A stretch of 64,000 nucleotides of DNA, taken from assembly GCA_041397625.1 (NCBI GenBank), contig JAWKWH010000002.1, positions 372,001-436,000 on the forward strand, written 5' to 3'. A model generated the notes under the pieces. That model searched no databases. It saw nothing but the letters and a program-made list of their open reading frames with translations, and was not told the origin of the DNA. The translations under genes and the position numbers were made by a program. Shown piece by piece: positions 9,169 to 17,169 of this stretch (position 1 is the first letter of the stretch; each line of letters starts with the position of its first letter). This stretch comes from JAWKWH01 sp041397625. GTDB lineage: Bacteria > Pseudomonadota > Alphaproteobacteria > Rhizobiales > Rhizobiaceae.

Positions 9169-9639
9169 ATGGGTACGAGAAAGAACGAAGTCGACAAACA
9201 GCTCGTGCGGGATCTCGCCGCCATTCTGGATGAAACCAATCTGACGGAGATCGAGGTCGAGCAGGACGAGATGCGCATCCGTGTCTCGCGCCAGGCCGGC
9301 AATCAGTTCGCCGCCGCCGTTGCCATGCCTCCACAGCAGGCAAACCCTGCGCCGTCGCCCGTTGTTCCCGAACCAGACAATGCCGGCACGGCCGCGGCCG
9401 TCTCGAACAACACCGTACCCTCGCCCATGGTCGGAACCGCCTATGCCTCGCCTGCGCCCGACGCCAAGCCGTTCATCGAACTGGGCGAGCGGGTGCGCGA
9501 GGGGCAGACGCTTTTGATCATCGAAGCGATGAAGACCATGAACCAGATCCCCTCGCCACGCTCCGGCAAGGTGACGCAGATCCTGTTCGAGGACGGCCAA
9601 CCGGTCGAATATGGCGAACCGCTCGTCGTGATCGAATAG
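9169..9639 (+). CDS. accB: Acetyl-CoA carboxylase biotin carboxyl carrier protein
   Basis: Carries the biotin that shuttles CO2 between the biotin carboxylase and the carboxyltransferase in fatty acid synthesis. It has 156 residues. The start at 9169 has AGGG upstream; a GTG further up at 9142 is less likely. An N-terminal dimerisation part is followed by a Pro/Ala-rich linker (about 55-80) and a biotinyl domain with the EAMKTMNQ lysine that is biotinylated. Its stop codon overlaps the ribosome binding site of accC. Confidence 0.96.
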   Translation: MGTRKNEVDKQLVRDLAAILDETNLTEIEVEQDEMRIRVSRQAGNQFAAAVAMPPQQANPAPSPVVPEPDNAGTAAAVSNNTVPSPMVGTAYASPAPDAKPFIELGERVREGQTLLIIEAMKTMNQIPSPRSGKVTQILFEDGQPVEYGEPLVVIE

Positions 9640-9650
9640 GAGTTGGCGGC

Positions 9651-10994
9651 GTGTTCCAGAAGATACTGATCGCCAATCGCGGCGAGATCGCGCTACGGGT
9701 GCTCCGCGCCGCCAAGGAGCTCGGCATCGCCACCGTGGCGGTGCACTCGACGGCCGACGCCGACGCAATGCATGTGCGCCTTGCCGACGAAAGCGTCTGC
9801 ATCGGCCCGCCGCCGTCGCGCGACAGCTATCTCAACATCCACCAGATCGTTACCGCCTGCGAGATCACCGGCGCCGACGCCATCCATCCGGGCTACGGTT
9901 TCTTGTCGGAGAACGCCAAGTTCGCCGACATTCTCGAGGCCCACAACATCACCTTCATCGGCCCGTCCGCCGAGCATATCCGCGTCATGGGCGACAAGGT
10001 GCAGGCCAAGGCGACGGCCAAGCGGCTGGGCATTCCGGTTGTGCCGGGCTCGGACGGCGCGATCGACGACGAGACCGAGGCCAGGCGCGTCGCAGCCGAG
10101 ATCGGCTATCCGGTCATCATCAAGGCGGCGGCCGGCGGCGGCGGGCGCGGCATGAAGGTGGCGCGCAACGAAGACGACCTGGCGGTGGCGCTGGCGACGG
10201 CGCGTACCGAAGCCGGCGCCGCCTTCGGCGACGATGCCGTCTACATCGAGAAATACCTGCAACTGCCGCGCCATATCGAGGTGCAGGTGATGGGCGACGG
10301 CGCCGGCAAGGCCGTCTATCTGGGCGAGCGCGACTGCTCGCTGCAACGGCGCCACCAGAAGGTGTGGGAGGAAGCGCTTTCCCCGGCGTTGAACGAGGCG
10401 GAGCGCACCCGTATCGGCGAGATCGTCGCCAAGGCGATCGGCGAACTCGGTTATTCCGGCGCCGGCACCGTGGAGTTCCTCTACGAGAACGGCGAATTCT
10501 ACTTCATCGAAATGAACACGCGGCTGCAGGTCGAACACCCGGTAACCGAGGCGATCACCGGCATCGATCTGGTCAACGAGCAGATTCGCATTGCGTCGGG
10601 CGGCGGCCTGTCGGTCAGCCAGGACGACATCAGCTTCTTCGGCCACGCCATCGAATGCCGCATCAACGCGGAAGATCCGGTCACATTCGCGCCGTCGCCG
10701 GGCACGATTTCGCATTTCCACATGCCGGGCGGTCTCGGCGTACGCGTCGATTCGGGCGTCTATACCGGCTACAAGATCCCGCCCTACTACGACAGCCTGA
10801 TCGGCAAGCTGATCGTGCACGGCCGCAACCGGGTCGAATGCCTCATGCGGCTCAGGCGCTCGCTCGACGAGATCGTCGTCGATGGCGTCAAGACCACGCT
10901 GCCGCTCTTTCGCGAGCTTGTCGGCAATGCCGATATCGCCAATGGCGACTACGACATCCACTGGCTGGAAAAATATCTGGCCGAGAAAGAATAG
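9651..10994 (+). CDS. accC: Acetyl-CoA carboxylase biotin carboxylase subunit
   Basis: ATP-dependent carboxylation of biotin on AccB, the first half-reaction of acetyl-CoA carboxylase. It has 447 residues, the standard length. The start is GTG at 9651, with AGGAG at 9638-9642 overlapping the accB stop. An ATP-grasp core is visible: the Gly-rich AAAGGGGRGMK loop, the EKYL and HIEVQ segments, and MNTRLQVEHPVTE with metal and bicarbonate-site residues. It is transcriptionally coupled to accB and followed 14 bases later by aat. Confidence 0.97.
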   Translation: MFQKILIANRGEIALRVLRAAKELGIATVAVHSTADADAMHVRLADESVCIGPPPSRDSYLNIHQIVTACEITGADAIHPGYGFLSENAKFADILEAHNITFIGPSAEHIRVMGDKVQAKATAKRLGIPVVPGSDGAIDDETEARRVAAEIGYPVIIKAAAGGGGRGMKVARNEDDLAVALATARTEAGAAFGDDAVYIEKYLQLPRHIEVQVMGDGAGKAVYLGERDCSLQRRHQKVWEEALSPALNEAERTRIGEIVAKAIGELGYSGAGTVEFLYENGEFYFIEMNTRLQVEHPVTEAITGIDLVNEQIRIASGGGLSVSQDDISFFGHAIECRINAEDPVTFAPSPGTISHFHMPGGLGVRVDSGVYTGYKIPPYYDSLIGKLIVHGRNRVECLMRLRRSLDEIVVDGVKTTLPLFRELVGNADIANGDYDIHWLEKYLAEKE

Positions 10995-11008
10995 CCCGTA
11001 GCCGAGTG

Positions 11009-11623
11009 ATGGCCGACCGACCGTTCGCGCCCGGATTCCGCATCCCGACCGATGCGCTGCTGCGCGCCTATTCGCAAGGCATCTTTCCGATGGCCGAGGA
11101 TGCCGACGATCCGGAAGTGTTCTGGGTCAGGCCGGAGACGCGCGGCGTCATCCCGCTTGACGATTTCCATATTCCGCGCAGCCTGGCCAAGACCTTGCGT
11201 CGGAAGCCGTTCGAGATCGCCTTCGACCGCGATTTCGACGCGGTCATCGCCGCCTGCGCCGAAGCACGCGAAACGCGGCGCTCGACATGGATCAACGGAC
11301 CGATCCGCGAGGCCTACGGCAAGCTGTTCGAAATCGGCCACTGCCACACGGTCGAGGCATGGGCGGGCGAACGGCTTGTCGGCGGCCTCTACGGCGTCAC
11401 GCTCGGACGGGCCTTCTTCGGCGAGAGCATGTTCTCGCGCGAGCGCGATGCTTCCAAGATCAGCCTCGTCCATCTGGTCGACCGGTTGAAGCACCGCGGT
11501 TTCGTCCTGCTCGACACGCAGTTCACCACCGACCATCTGGTCCGGTTCGGCGCCATCGACGTTCCGAGGCTGAAATATGAGAAGCTGCTGGCCGAAGCGC
11601 TGCAGGGCGAAGCGGAGTTTTAG
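11009..11623 (+). CDS. aat: Leucyl/phenylalanyl-tRNA-protein transferase
   Basis: Transfers Leu or Phe from charged tRNA to the N terminus of proteins bearing Arg or Lys, marking them for ClpAP by the N-degron pathway. It has 204 residues from the ATG at 11009. A frame that opens further upstream inside accC is only a reading-frame extension. Signatures are YSQGIFPM, the FWVRPETRGVIPL segment, GHCHTVEAW, GESMFSR and LLDTQFTTDHL. It is the last gene of the aroQ-accB-accC-aat run and converges on the DUF2155 gene. Confidence 0.95.
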   Translation: MADRPFAPGFRIPTDALLRAYSQGIFPMAEDADDPEVFWVRPETRGVIPLDDFHIPRSLAKTLRRKPFEIAFDRDFDAVIAACAEARETRRSTWINGPIREAYGKLFEIGHCHTVEAWAGERLVGGLYGVTLGRAFFGESMFSRERDASKISLVHLVDRLKHRGFVLLDTQFTTDHLVRFGAIDVPRLKYEKLLAEALQGEAEF

Positions 11624-11630
11624 AACGCCG

Positions 11631-12032
11631 TCAGCTGGCCTTCGGCGGCGGAACGTCGGAATCCTGTTTGCAGTCCTTCAGCCAGACATCGTAGATCGGA
11701 TGTTCGACGGCGTTCAGGCCGGGGCTTTCGGCGAACATCCAGCCGGTGAAGATGCGGCGGATCTTGCGGTCGAGCGTGATCTCGTCGACCTCAACGAAAC
11801 TGTCCGTCTTGGGATCCTCGGTGTTGGGCCGCGAATAGCACACCCGCGGCGTCACCTGTAGCGCGCCGAACTGCACGGTCTCGTCGATATAGACGTCGAA
11901 TGTGATGATGCGCCCGGTGATCTTGTCAATGCCGGTGAACTCGGCAACCGGATTGGTGATGCGCTCCGCATTCGCCGGAAACGCCATGATCGCCAGTGCG
12001 AATGCCAACGCACAGCCCGTCCTGCGCGCCAC
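11631..12032 (-). CDS. DUF2155 domain-containing periplasmic protein
   Basis: Small exported protein found beside NDUFA12 and aat in many Rhizobiales; its function is unknown. I chose the GTG at 12032 because it begins a clean signal peptide (MARRTG, then a hydrophobic run to FPANA), leaving about 110 mature residues. A TTG start further up, at 12137, would add a long polar tail with no export logic. Conserved features include ITGRIITFDVYIDE, a Cys in VCYSRP, and the FTGWMFAESPGLNAVEHPIYDVW block typical of DUF2155. There are two cysteines in the mature protein. The ribosome binding site is weak, so the start is uncertain. Confidence 0.82.
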   Translation of the reverse strand: MARRTGCALAFALAIMAFPANAERITNPVAEFTGIDKITGRIITFDVYIDETVQFGALQVTPRVCYSRPNTEDPKTDSFVEVDEITLDRKIRRIFTGWMFAESPGLNAVEHPIYDVWLKDCKQDSDVPPPKAS

Positions 12033-12182
12033 TTTGTTGTCTCTACCCAAGATCGTGAACCCGAATCGTCTGTCCCTCGCAAGGTCCGATGCCGCAAACC
12101 GGTAACCCGGTATCCGGTTAGCCGCCAAATGTGGCAAGAACCGTATCTTTCCCCCAAATAGTTGTGCCTGCCGCCGGCGCGC

Positions 12183-12575
12183 TCAGCCCGGCGTCCACGC
12201 ATCGTAGTCGCCGGTCACCTTCGGCCGTTTCTCCTGCGAGGCGATCGACCCCTTGGGCCGGTAAGCGGCTACCGATCCGGTCAGGTTGGGCTGGTGCGGC
12301 TTCTGCCATTCGCGCGGCTTGTAGCCGTCGTCGACCGGCGCCTTGTTCGTGCGGTGATGGATCCAGCCGTGCCAGCCGGGCGGAATGGCCGAAGCCTCGG
12401 ATACCCCGTTATAGATGACCCAGCGCCGCGTACGGCCTTCCGAATCGGTGCCGCCTTCATAGTAGACGTTGCCAAATTCGTCCTCGCCTACCCTGGTGCC
12501 GTTGCGCCAAGTATGAAACCGGGTGTTGAGCGTCTGTCCGTTCCACCAGGTGAAAAACTGGATCAGGAATTTCAT
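12183..12575 (-). CDS. NDUFA12-family complex I accessory subunit
   Basis: Homologue of the mitochondrial NDUFA12/B17.2 subunit, a peripheral component of the NADH:ubiquinone oxidoreductase in alphaproteobacteria. It has 130 residues. Family marks are TWWNGQTLNT, the aromatic GNVYYEGG segment, RRWVIYNG and PPGWHGWIHH. The C-terminal part is Pro- and Lys-rich. It lies immediately upstream of DUF2155 on the same strand (150-base gap), an arrangement seen in related genomes. The rest of complex I is not in this window. Confidence 0.93.
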   Translation of the reverse strand: MKFLIQFFTWWNGQTLNTRFHTWRNGTRVGEDEFGNVYYEGGTDSEGRTRRWVIYNGVSEASAIPPGWHGWIHHRTNKAPVDDGYKPREWQKPHQPNLTGSVAAYRPKGSIASQEKRPKVTGDYDAWTPG

Positions 12576-12716
12576 CGCCGTTCGCGCCTCGTCGTGATCA
12601 CCGCCTTATGCCGGTCGCCGCCCCGGTTGGCAAGACGAAGCGCGGCCAAATCGATTGCCGCGAGCCTAAATCTTCGACATGATCGACCGCTTGCGAACGA
12701 ACGGGGAGCAAGAGCG

Positions 12717-13139
12717 ATGAGACCCGGACTGCCGGCCCGCGCGGCAATGATTCTGTGCGCGACGATAGTGCTTGCGATACCGGCCGGCGCCGAGGGCATC
12801 GCGTTTGCCGAGGCGCCGGAACAGGCAAGCGGCGTATGCTTCGGCGACAATCCCGTCGAGACGCTGCAATGCGCAAGGCGGCGCTGCACCGAAGCGGGCG
12901 CGGAGCCCGGCGACTGCCACAGGGTCCGATGGTGCTATCCGGCGGGATGGAGCGCCGACATCTTCCTCCAGCACAAGGAAGGGCCGCATTGGCACGAATA
13001 TCTCTGCGGTTGGGAGTCGCGCGAGGCGGTGATGAAGGCGGCGGCGGTCGCCTGCGACCGGACCCTGCGTCCCCATCTGCTCGAATGCGCTGCCGTGCGA
13101 CTGTGGTCGCCGGAGGGTACGGAAAGCGACGTCGAATGA
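12717..13139 (+). CDS. Secreted cysteine-rich protein of unknown function
   Basis: 140-residue product from the ATG at 12717, with a GGGGAG-type site upstream. Residues 1-25 look like a signal peptide (ending AGA-EG). The mature part has eight cysteines (about 41, 52, 57, 67, 73, 97, 113, 124), which suggests four disulfides in the periplasm. No family is recognised. The stop TGA overlaps the ATG of the DMT permease (ATGA), so the two are translationally coupled. His/Trp-rich EGPHWHEYLCGW could be a metal or ligand site, which is speculation. Confidence 0.75.
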   Translation: MRPGLPARAAMILCATIVLAIPAGAEGIAFAEAPEQASGVCFGDNPVETLQCARRRCTEAGAEPGDCHRVRWCYPAGWSADIFLQHKEGPHWHEYLCGWESREAVMKAAAVACDRTLRPHLLECAAVRLWSPEGTESDVE

Positions 13140-14125
13140 CGGCTACCGATACCGCCTTTGCCGGCGCCGAGGCGCGTCGGCGCGTGACCGGCATCCTCTG
13201 CATCATCGGTGCGGCGGTCATGTTCTCCACCAACGATGTCGGGGTGAAGTGGCTGAGCGGCGACTATCCGCTGCACCAGGTCACCTTCTTCCGTTCGCTG
13301 GTTGCGCTGGTGATTACGCTCGCGGTCATCGTTCCGCTGGACGGCGGCTATCGCAACCTGCGCACGTCGCGGCCCGGTATGCACCTGATGCGCGGACTGA
13401 TCGTGGTCTGCGCCAACATGGCCTTCTTCACCGGCATCGCCAGCCTGTCGCTGGCCGACGCCACCGCCATCTACTTCGTCTCGCCGCTGTTCATTACCGC
13501 CATGTCGGTGGTGCTGCTTGGCGAGACGGTGGGGCCGCGGCGCTGGGCGGCCGTGCTCGTCGGCCTGATCGGCGTCGTACTGGTCATCCAGCCGGGTGGC
13601 GGCACGTTCCAGCATGCCGCGCTGCTACCGCTGCTGGCGGCGGCGGCCTACGGGCTGCTGCAGATCACCACACGCAAGCTCGGCGTCAGCGAGAAGGCCT
13701 CGACCATGGCCTTCTATATCCAGTTCATCTTCCTGATTTTCAGCAGCGTGGTCGGCCTCGCCTTCGGCGACGGGCGCTTTGCCGGCTCCAACAATGCCAG
13801 CATCGAATTCCTGTTCAGGGCATGGATCATGCCGGGCCCGGCCGACCTGCTCGTGCTGTGCGGGGTCGGGATCACCGTCTCCATCGGCGCCTTCCTGATC
13901 TCGCAGGGCTATCGGCTGTGCCCGGCAGGCATCGGCGCGCCGTTCGAATATGCGGCGCTGCCGCTTGGAATCACCTGGAGCATCCTCATCTGGGGCCAGA
14001 TGCCGGACCCGCTCGGCTGGCTCGGCATCGTCCTGATCGCCGGTGCCGGCATCTATGTCTTCGTTCGCGAGACGATGCTGGGCAGAAGGGTTCAATGGAA
14101 GCTGCCGCCGCGGCGGGGACGGTAG
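13136..14125 (+). CDS. DMT superfamily permease (EamA type)
   Basis: Inner-membrane transporter of 329 residues with about ten predicted helices and two EamA repeats (about residues 17-145 and 165-305). The first EamA repeat contains FSTNDVGVKWLSG and the helix-3/4 signature ADATAIYFVSPLF. Substrate is unknown; relatives export amino acids, purines or drugs. It starts inside the stop codon of the secreted Cys-rich protein, hence one transcript. It converges on the GNAT gene with five bases between them. Confidence 0.88.
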   Translation: MTATDTAFAGAEARRRVTGILCIIGAAVMFSTNDVGVKWLSGDYPLHQVTFFRSLVALVITLAVIVPLDGGYRNLRTSRPGMHLMRGLIVVCANMAFFTGIASLSLADATAIYFVSPLFITAMSVVLLGETVGPRRWAAVLVGLIGVVLVIQPGGGTFQHAALLPLLAAAAYGLLQITTRKLGVSEKASTMAFYIQFIFLIFSSVVGLAFGDGRFAGSNNASIEFLFRAWIMPGPADLLVLCGVGITVSIGAFLISQGYRLCPAGIGAPFEYAALPLGITWSILIWGQMPDPLGWLGIVLIAGAGIYVFVRETMLGRRVQWKLPPRRGR

Positions 14126-14129
14126 ACGA

Positions 14130-14621
14130 TCAGGAAAGCGTGCGCTCGTAGACCAGCGCAGGAATTCCGGACTGGTCCCGGCCGCAGTTCTCGGTTCGGC
14201 CGACGCGCCTAAAACCGCGCGCCTCGTAGAAGGCGATCGCAGGGCCGTTGGATTCCTCGACCTCCAGCGTGATACGCCGCGCTTGCGGGAAGCTGTCGAT
14301 GATCTCGGCCAGCAGCAGGCTGCCGGTCCCCCTGCCCTGCAGCGCCGGTCGGACATAGAGCTGGTGCAGGTTCAGCGTCCGCCCCTCGTCGGTGGCGCTG
14401 GCAAACGCCATGCCGCCGATCGTGCGGCCGTCGTCGGCAAGGATGAACTCGGAATTGGGCCGGCCAAGTCGCGCTTTCAGCGCCTCGAAGGAATGCCAGT
14501 CGTCGGTGATTTCCGTTACCCGGGCGGCACCGTAGACCGCATCGTAGGTGGCGTGCCAGGTGTCGACAAGGAGCGCCCGCACCGCTTCAAGATCGCGCTC
14601 GCTCGCGGTGCGCGCGAACAT
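14130..14621 (-). CDS. GNAT family N-acetyltransferase
   Basis: 163 residues with a single GNAT fold. The acetyl-CoA pyrophosphate loop is present as LYVRPALQGRGTGSLLL (Q/R-x-x-G-x-G/A). The C-terminal ESNGPAIAFYEARGFRRVG is the usual beta6-alpha4 block. The substrate, small molecule or protein N terminus, cannot be told. It starts four bases after the gatB stop, so it is co-transcribed with gatB, but a functional link to tRNA amidation is not implied. Confidence 0.9.
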   Translation of the reverse strand: MFARTASERDLEAVRALLVDTWHATYDAVYGAARVTEITDDWHSFEALKARLGRPNSEFILADDGRTIGGMAFASATDEGRTLNLHQLYVRPALQGRGTGSLLLAEIIDSFPQARRITLEVEESNGPAIAFYEARGFRRVGRTENCGRDQSGIPALVYERTLS

Positions 14622-14625
14622 GGTG

Positions 14626-16125
14626 CTATTCGAGGCCCAGCTTGGCCTTTACAAGCGCGTTGACGGCTTGCGGATTGGCCTTGCCGCCGGTCGCCTTCAT
14701 CACCTGGCCGACGAACCAGCCGGCCATGGTCGGCTTGGCTTTCGCCTGCTCGACCTTGTCGGGATTGGCGGCGATAACCTCGTCGACCGCCTTCTCGATG
14801 GCGCCGGTGTCGGTCACCTGCCTCATGCCGCGCTCCTCGACGATGGCCGCCGGATCGCCGCCCTCGTTCCAGACGATCTCGAACAGGTCCTTGGCGATCT
14901 TGCCGGAGATCGTGCCCTGTTTGATCAGGTCGAGCACCGAACCGAGCTGTTCGGGTGAGACCGGCGCATCCTCGATACCCTTGCCGGCCTTGTTGAGCGC
15001 GCCGAGCAGGTCGTTGATCACCCAATTGGCGGCGAGCTTGCCGTCGCGTCCGCCGGCGACCTGCTCGTAGTAATCGGCGATCGCCTTTTCCGACACCAGG
15101 ATCGAGGCATCGTATGCGGAAAGGCCGATATCGCTGATCAGCCTCGCCTTCTTGTCGTCGGGCAGTTCTGGCAGGTCGGCTGCAAGCGCATCGACGAATG
15201 CCTGGTCGAACTCCAGCGGCAAAAGGTCGGGATCGGGAAAATAGCGGTAGTCATGCGCCTCCTCCTTGGAACGCATGGAGCGGGTTTCGCCCTTGCCGGG
15301 ATCGAACAGCCGCGTTTCCTGGTCGACCATGCCGCCATCCTCGATCAGCGCGATTTGGCGGCGGGCCTCGTAATCGATCGCCTGGCCGACGAAGCGGATC
15401 GAGTTGACGTTCTTGATCTCGCAGCGCGTGCCGAACTCCTCTCCCGGGCGGCGCACCGACACGTTGACGTCGGCGCGCATCGAGCCCTCGTCCATGTTGC
15501 CGTCGCAGGTGCCGAGATAGCGCAGGATCATCCTGAGCTTGGTCAGATAGGCCTTGGCCTCGTCGGCCGAGCGCATGTCGGGCTTGGACACGATCTCCAT
15601 CAGCGCCACGCCGGAGCGGTTGAGATCCACATAGGACATGGTCGGGTGCTGGTCGTGCATCGACTTGCCGGCGTCCTGCTCCAGGTGCAGGCGCTCGATT
15701 CCGACTTCGATATCCTCGAAATTGCCCTCGCGATCGGGCCCGACCGACACCGTCACCGTCCCCTCACCGACGATCGGCTGCTTGTATTGCGATATCTGGT
15801 AGCCCTGCGGCAGGTCCGGATAGAAGTAGTTCTTGCGGTCGAAGACCGATTTCAGGTTGATCTCGGCCTTGAGGCCAACGCCGGTGCGAACCGCCTGGCG
15901 CACACATTCCTCGTTGATCACCGGCAGCATGCCGGGCATGGCCGCGTCGACCAGGCTGACATGGGCGTTGGGCTCGGCGCCGAAACCGGTCGACGCGCCC
16001 GAAAACAATTTTGCGTTCGAGGTCACCTGGGCATGGACCTCCATGCCGATGATGACCTCCCAGTCGCCGGTTGCGCCGGGAACGAGGCGTTTCGGATCGG
16101 GCGTGCGCGTATCGATGATGGTCAT
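14626..16125 (-). CDS. gatB: Asp/Glu-tRNA amidotransferase subunit B
   Basis: Kinase and tRNA-binding subunit of GatCAB, which converts Glu-tRNA(Gln) and Asp-tRNA(Asn) to the amides. It has 499 residues: a catalytic N-terminal domain (WEVIIGMEVHAQVTSNAKLFSG, YFYPDLPQGYQISQ, the zinc-side LDRSGVALMEIVS region), then helical and YqeY/tail domains that bind tRNA. gatA and gatC are not in the window. With two glutamyl-tRNA synthetase genes nearby, this fits a bacterium making Gln-tRNA by the indirect route. Confidence 0.97.
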   Translation of the reverse strand: MTIIDTRTPDPKRLVPGATGDWEVIIGMEVHAQVTSNAKLFSGASTGFGAEPNAHVSLVDAAMPGMLPVINEECVRQAVRTGVGLKAEINLKSVFDRKNYFYPDLPQGYQISQYKQPIVGEGTVTVSVGPDREGNFEDIEVGIERLHLEQDAGKSMHDQHPTMSYVDLNRSGVALMEIVSKPDMRSADEAKAYLTKLRMILRYLGTCDGNMDEGSMRADVNVSVRRPGEEFGTRCEIKNVNSIRFVGQAIDYEARRQIALIEDGGMVDQETRLFDPGKGETRSMRSKEEAHDYRYFPDPDLLPLEFDQAFVDALAADLPELPDDKKARLISDIGLSAYDASILVSEKAIADYYEQVAGGRDGKLAANWVINDLLGALNKAGKGIEDAPVSPEQLGSVLDLIKQGTISGKIAKDLFEIVWNEGGDPAAIVEERGMRQVTDTGAIEKAVDEVIAANPDKVEQAKAKPTMAGWFVGQVMKATGGKANPQAVNALVKAKLGLE

Positions 16126-16223
16126 GCAATGTCCGTCGGGGAAAGGTCTGATCTTGTCGCCTTGCTGTAATCAAACCGCCGCGCACTGGCAAGAACGACG
16201 GCTTTCCAAAAGGCGGAGGCGAT

Positions 16224-16237
16224 TTGATCTATGTCAA
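16224..16237 (+). promoter_or_regulatory. FNR/FixK-type anaerobox
   Basis: TTGATCTATGTCAA matches the TTGAT-N4-ATCAA consensus for FNR/FixK/Dnr-family regulators except for one base in the right half-site. Its centre is about 70 bases before the ATG at 16300; activation from -41.5 would place the start of transcription near 16272, inside the 5' leader. It lies between gatB (divergent) and the DUF6455 gene, and the spacing points to the latter. Confidence 0.7.
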
Positions 16238-16299
16238 GGCGGCACGGAGCGGCCGGATCGACACTTCAACAAAAGCAAAGGACTTCGCGGAGGAAGGAA

Positions 16300-16578
16300 A
16301 TGGCCGTCATAAAGTTTTTCGACCGGATGTTCCGTCACATGGACCTGATGGACCGGATGATGGACACGCTGGGCGTGACCGCCCGCATCAAGGCCGTTCC
16401 CGGTGCCGCCAACGTGCTTCGCCGGGCGACGATCCGCTGCATGGGCTGCGACAGCACCAAGGCATGCGGCGCGTTCCTCGACAGCCATGAGAGCGCCGAC
16501 GATGCGCCGGCTTACTGCCGAAACCACGATTTGTTCGAGCGCCTGAAACGTCAGATCGACGCCGAACAGGCTGCCTGA
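16300..16578 (+). CDS. Small four-cysteine DUF6455 protein
   Basis: 92 residues from the ATG at 16300, preceded by a very strong GGAGGAAGG site. A helical Met-rich N terminus (FRHMDLMDRMMDTLG) is followed by a cysteine block: Cys47, Cys50, Cys56 and Cys73, with His63 and His76 nearby. The CX2CX5C spacing plus a fourth Cys could hold zinc or an iron-sulfur cluster. The family has no established function that I know. The FNR-type box upstream suggests induction at low oxygen. A strong terminator follows, so it is a single-gene unit. Confidence 0.85.
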   Translation: MAVIKFFDRMFRHMDLMDRMMDTLGVTARIKAVPGAANVLRRATIRCMGCDSTKACGAFLDSHESADDAPAYCRNHDLFERLKRQIDAEQAA

Positions 16579-16603
16579 ACCTTACAAGCTTCCCTCCAAC
16601 TCG

Positions 16604-16634
16604 GCCCGGGCTTTTGCCCGGGCTTCTTTTTTTT
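16604..16634 (+). terminator. Intrinsic terminator of the DUF6455 gene
   Basis: GCCCGGGC, then TTTT, then GCCCGGGC, followed by a T-rich tail with eight consecutive T. An eight-base-pair GC stem and U-tract is a textbook intrinsic terminator. It lies 26 bases after the stop codon and just before the convergent CBS gene, whose mRNA would also read the hairpin. Confidence 0.92.
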
Positions 16635-16638
16635 GCCG

Positions 16639-17070
16639 TCAGCCGGTGGCGATGTAGTTCCTGATCTCCTCGGCCTCGCGCTCGACGTCCTCGATGCGGC
16701 GCTTGACGACGTCGCCGATCGAAATGATGCCGTCCAGCCGTCCATCCTTCTCCACCGGCAAGTGACGGAAGCGCCCGCGCGTCATGATCTCCATGACCTG
16801 GTTGACCGTGTGGTCCTCATGGCAGAGCTTGACGCTCGCCGTCATCGCCTGTCGGACCGGCAGAGCGAGCGCCGACGCGCCATCGCTGGCAATCAGGCCG
16901 ACGATGTCGCGTTCCGACAGGATGCCGCAGATCGCGCCGTCGTCATCGGTGACCACAAGGGCGCCGATCCGCTTTTCCGCAAGGATGCCCATCGCCTGCG
17001 AAATGCTGGCGTCTGGACCGATGGTCGCGACATCACGGCCTTTTTCATCGAGAATTGATTTTACGGTCAT
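16639..17070 (-). CDS. CBS domain-pair protein
   Basis: 143 residues consisting almost entirely of two CBS motifs (about 8-60 and 72-127), a Bateman module that usually binds adenine nucleotides or NAD(H). The ATG at 17070 is set by an AGGAGG site seven bases upstream; an upstream frame extension to 17148 is rejected. Typical segments are AEKRIGALVVTDDDG, GILSERDIV, RFRHLPVEKDGRLDGIISIGDVV. The C-terminal 15 residues are helical. It has no enzymatic domain, so it probably acts by binding a partner or as a nucleotide sensor. Confidence 0.92.
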   Translation of the reverse strand: MTVKSILDEKGRDVATIGPDASISQAMGILAEKRIGALVVTDDDGAICGILSERDIVGLIASDGASALALPVRQAMTASVKLCHEDHTVNQVMEIMTRGRFRHLPVEKDGRLDGIISIGDVVKRRIEDVEREAEEIRNYIATG

Positions 17071-17169
17071 CGACCAGTCCTCCTCTGCGAACCGAACTCC
17101 CCTCAACCAAGCAGGCGCAATGGTGCGCCGAAGCGGCGTCATTGGCAAGTGTTGGCGGTCGCAGACCCG

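Noticed and set aside
10364..11008. Long N-terminal extension of the aat frame into accC
   Set aside because: The residues are Arg/His-rich reverse-frame text inside accC; the family starts at the ATG at 11009.
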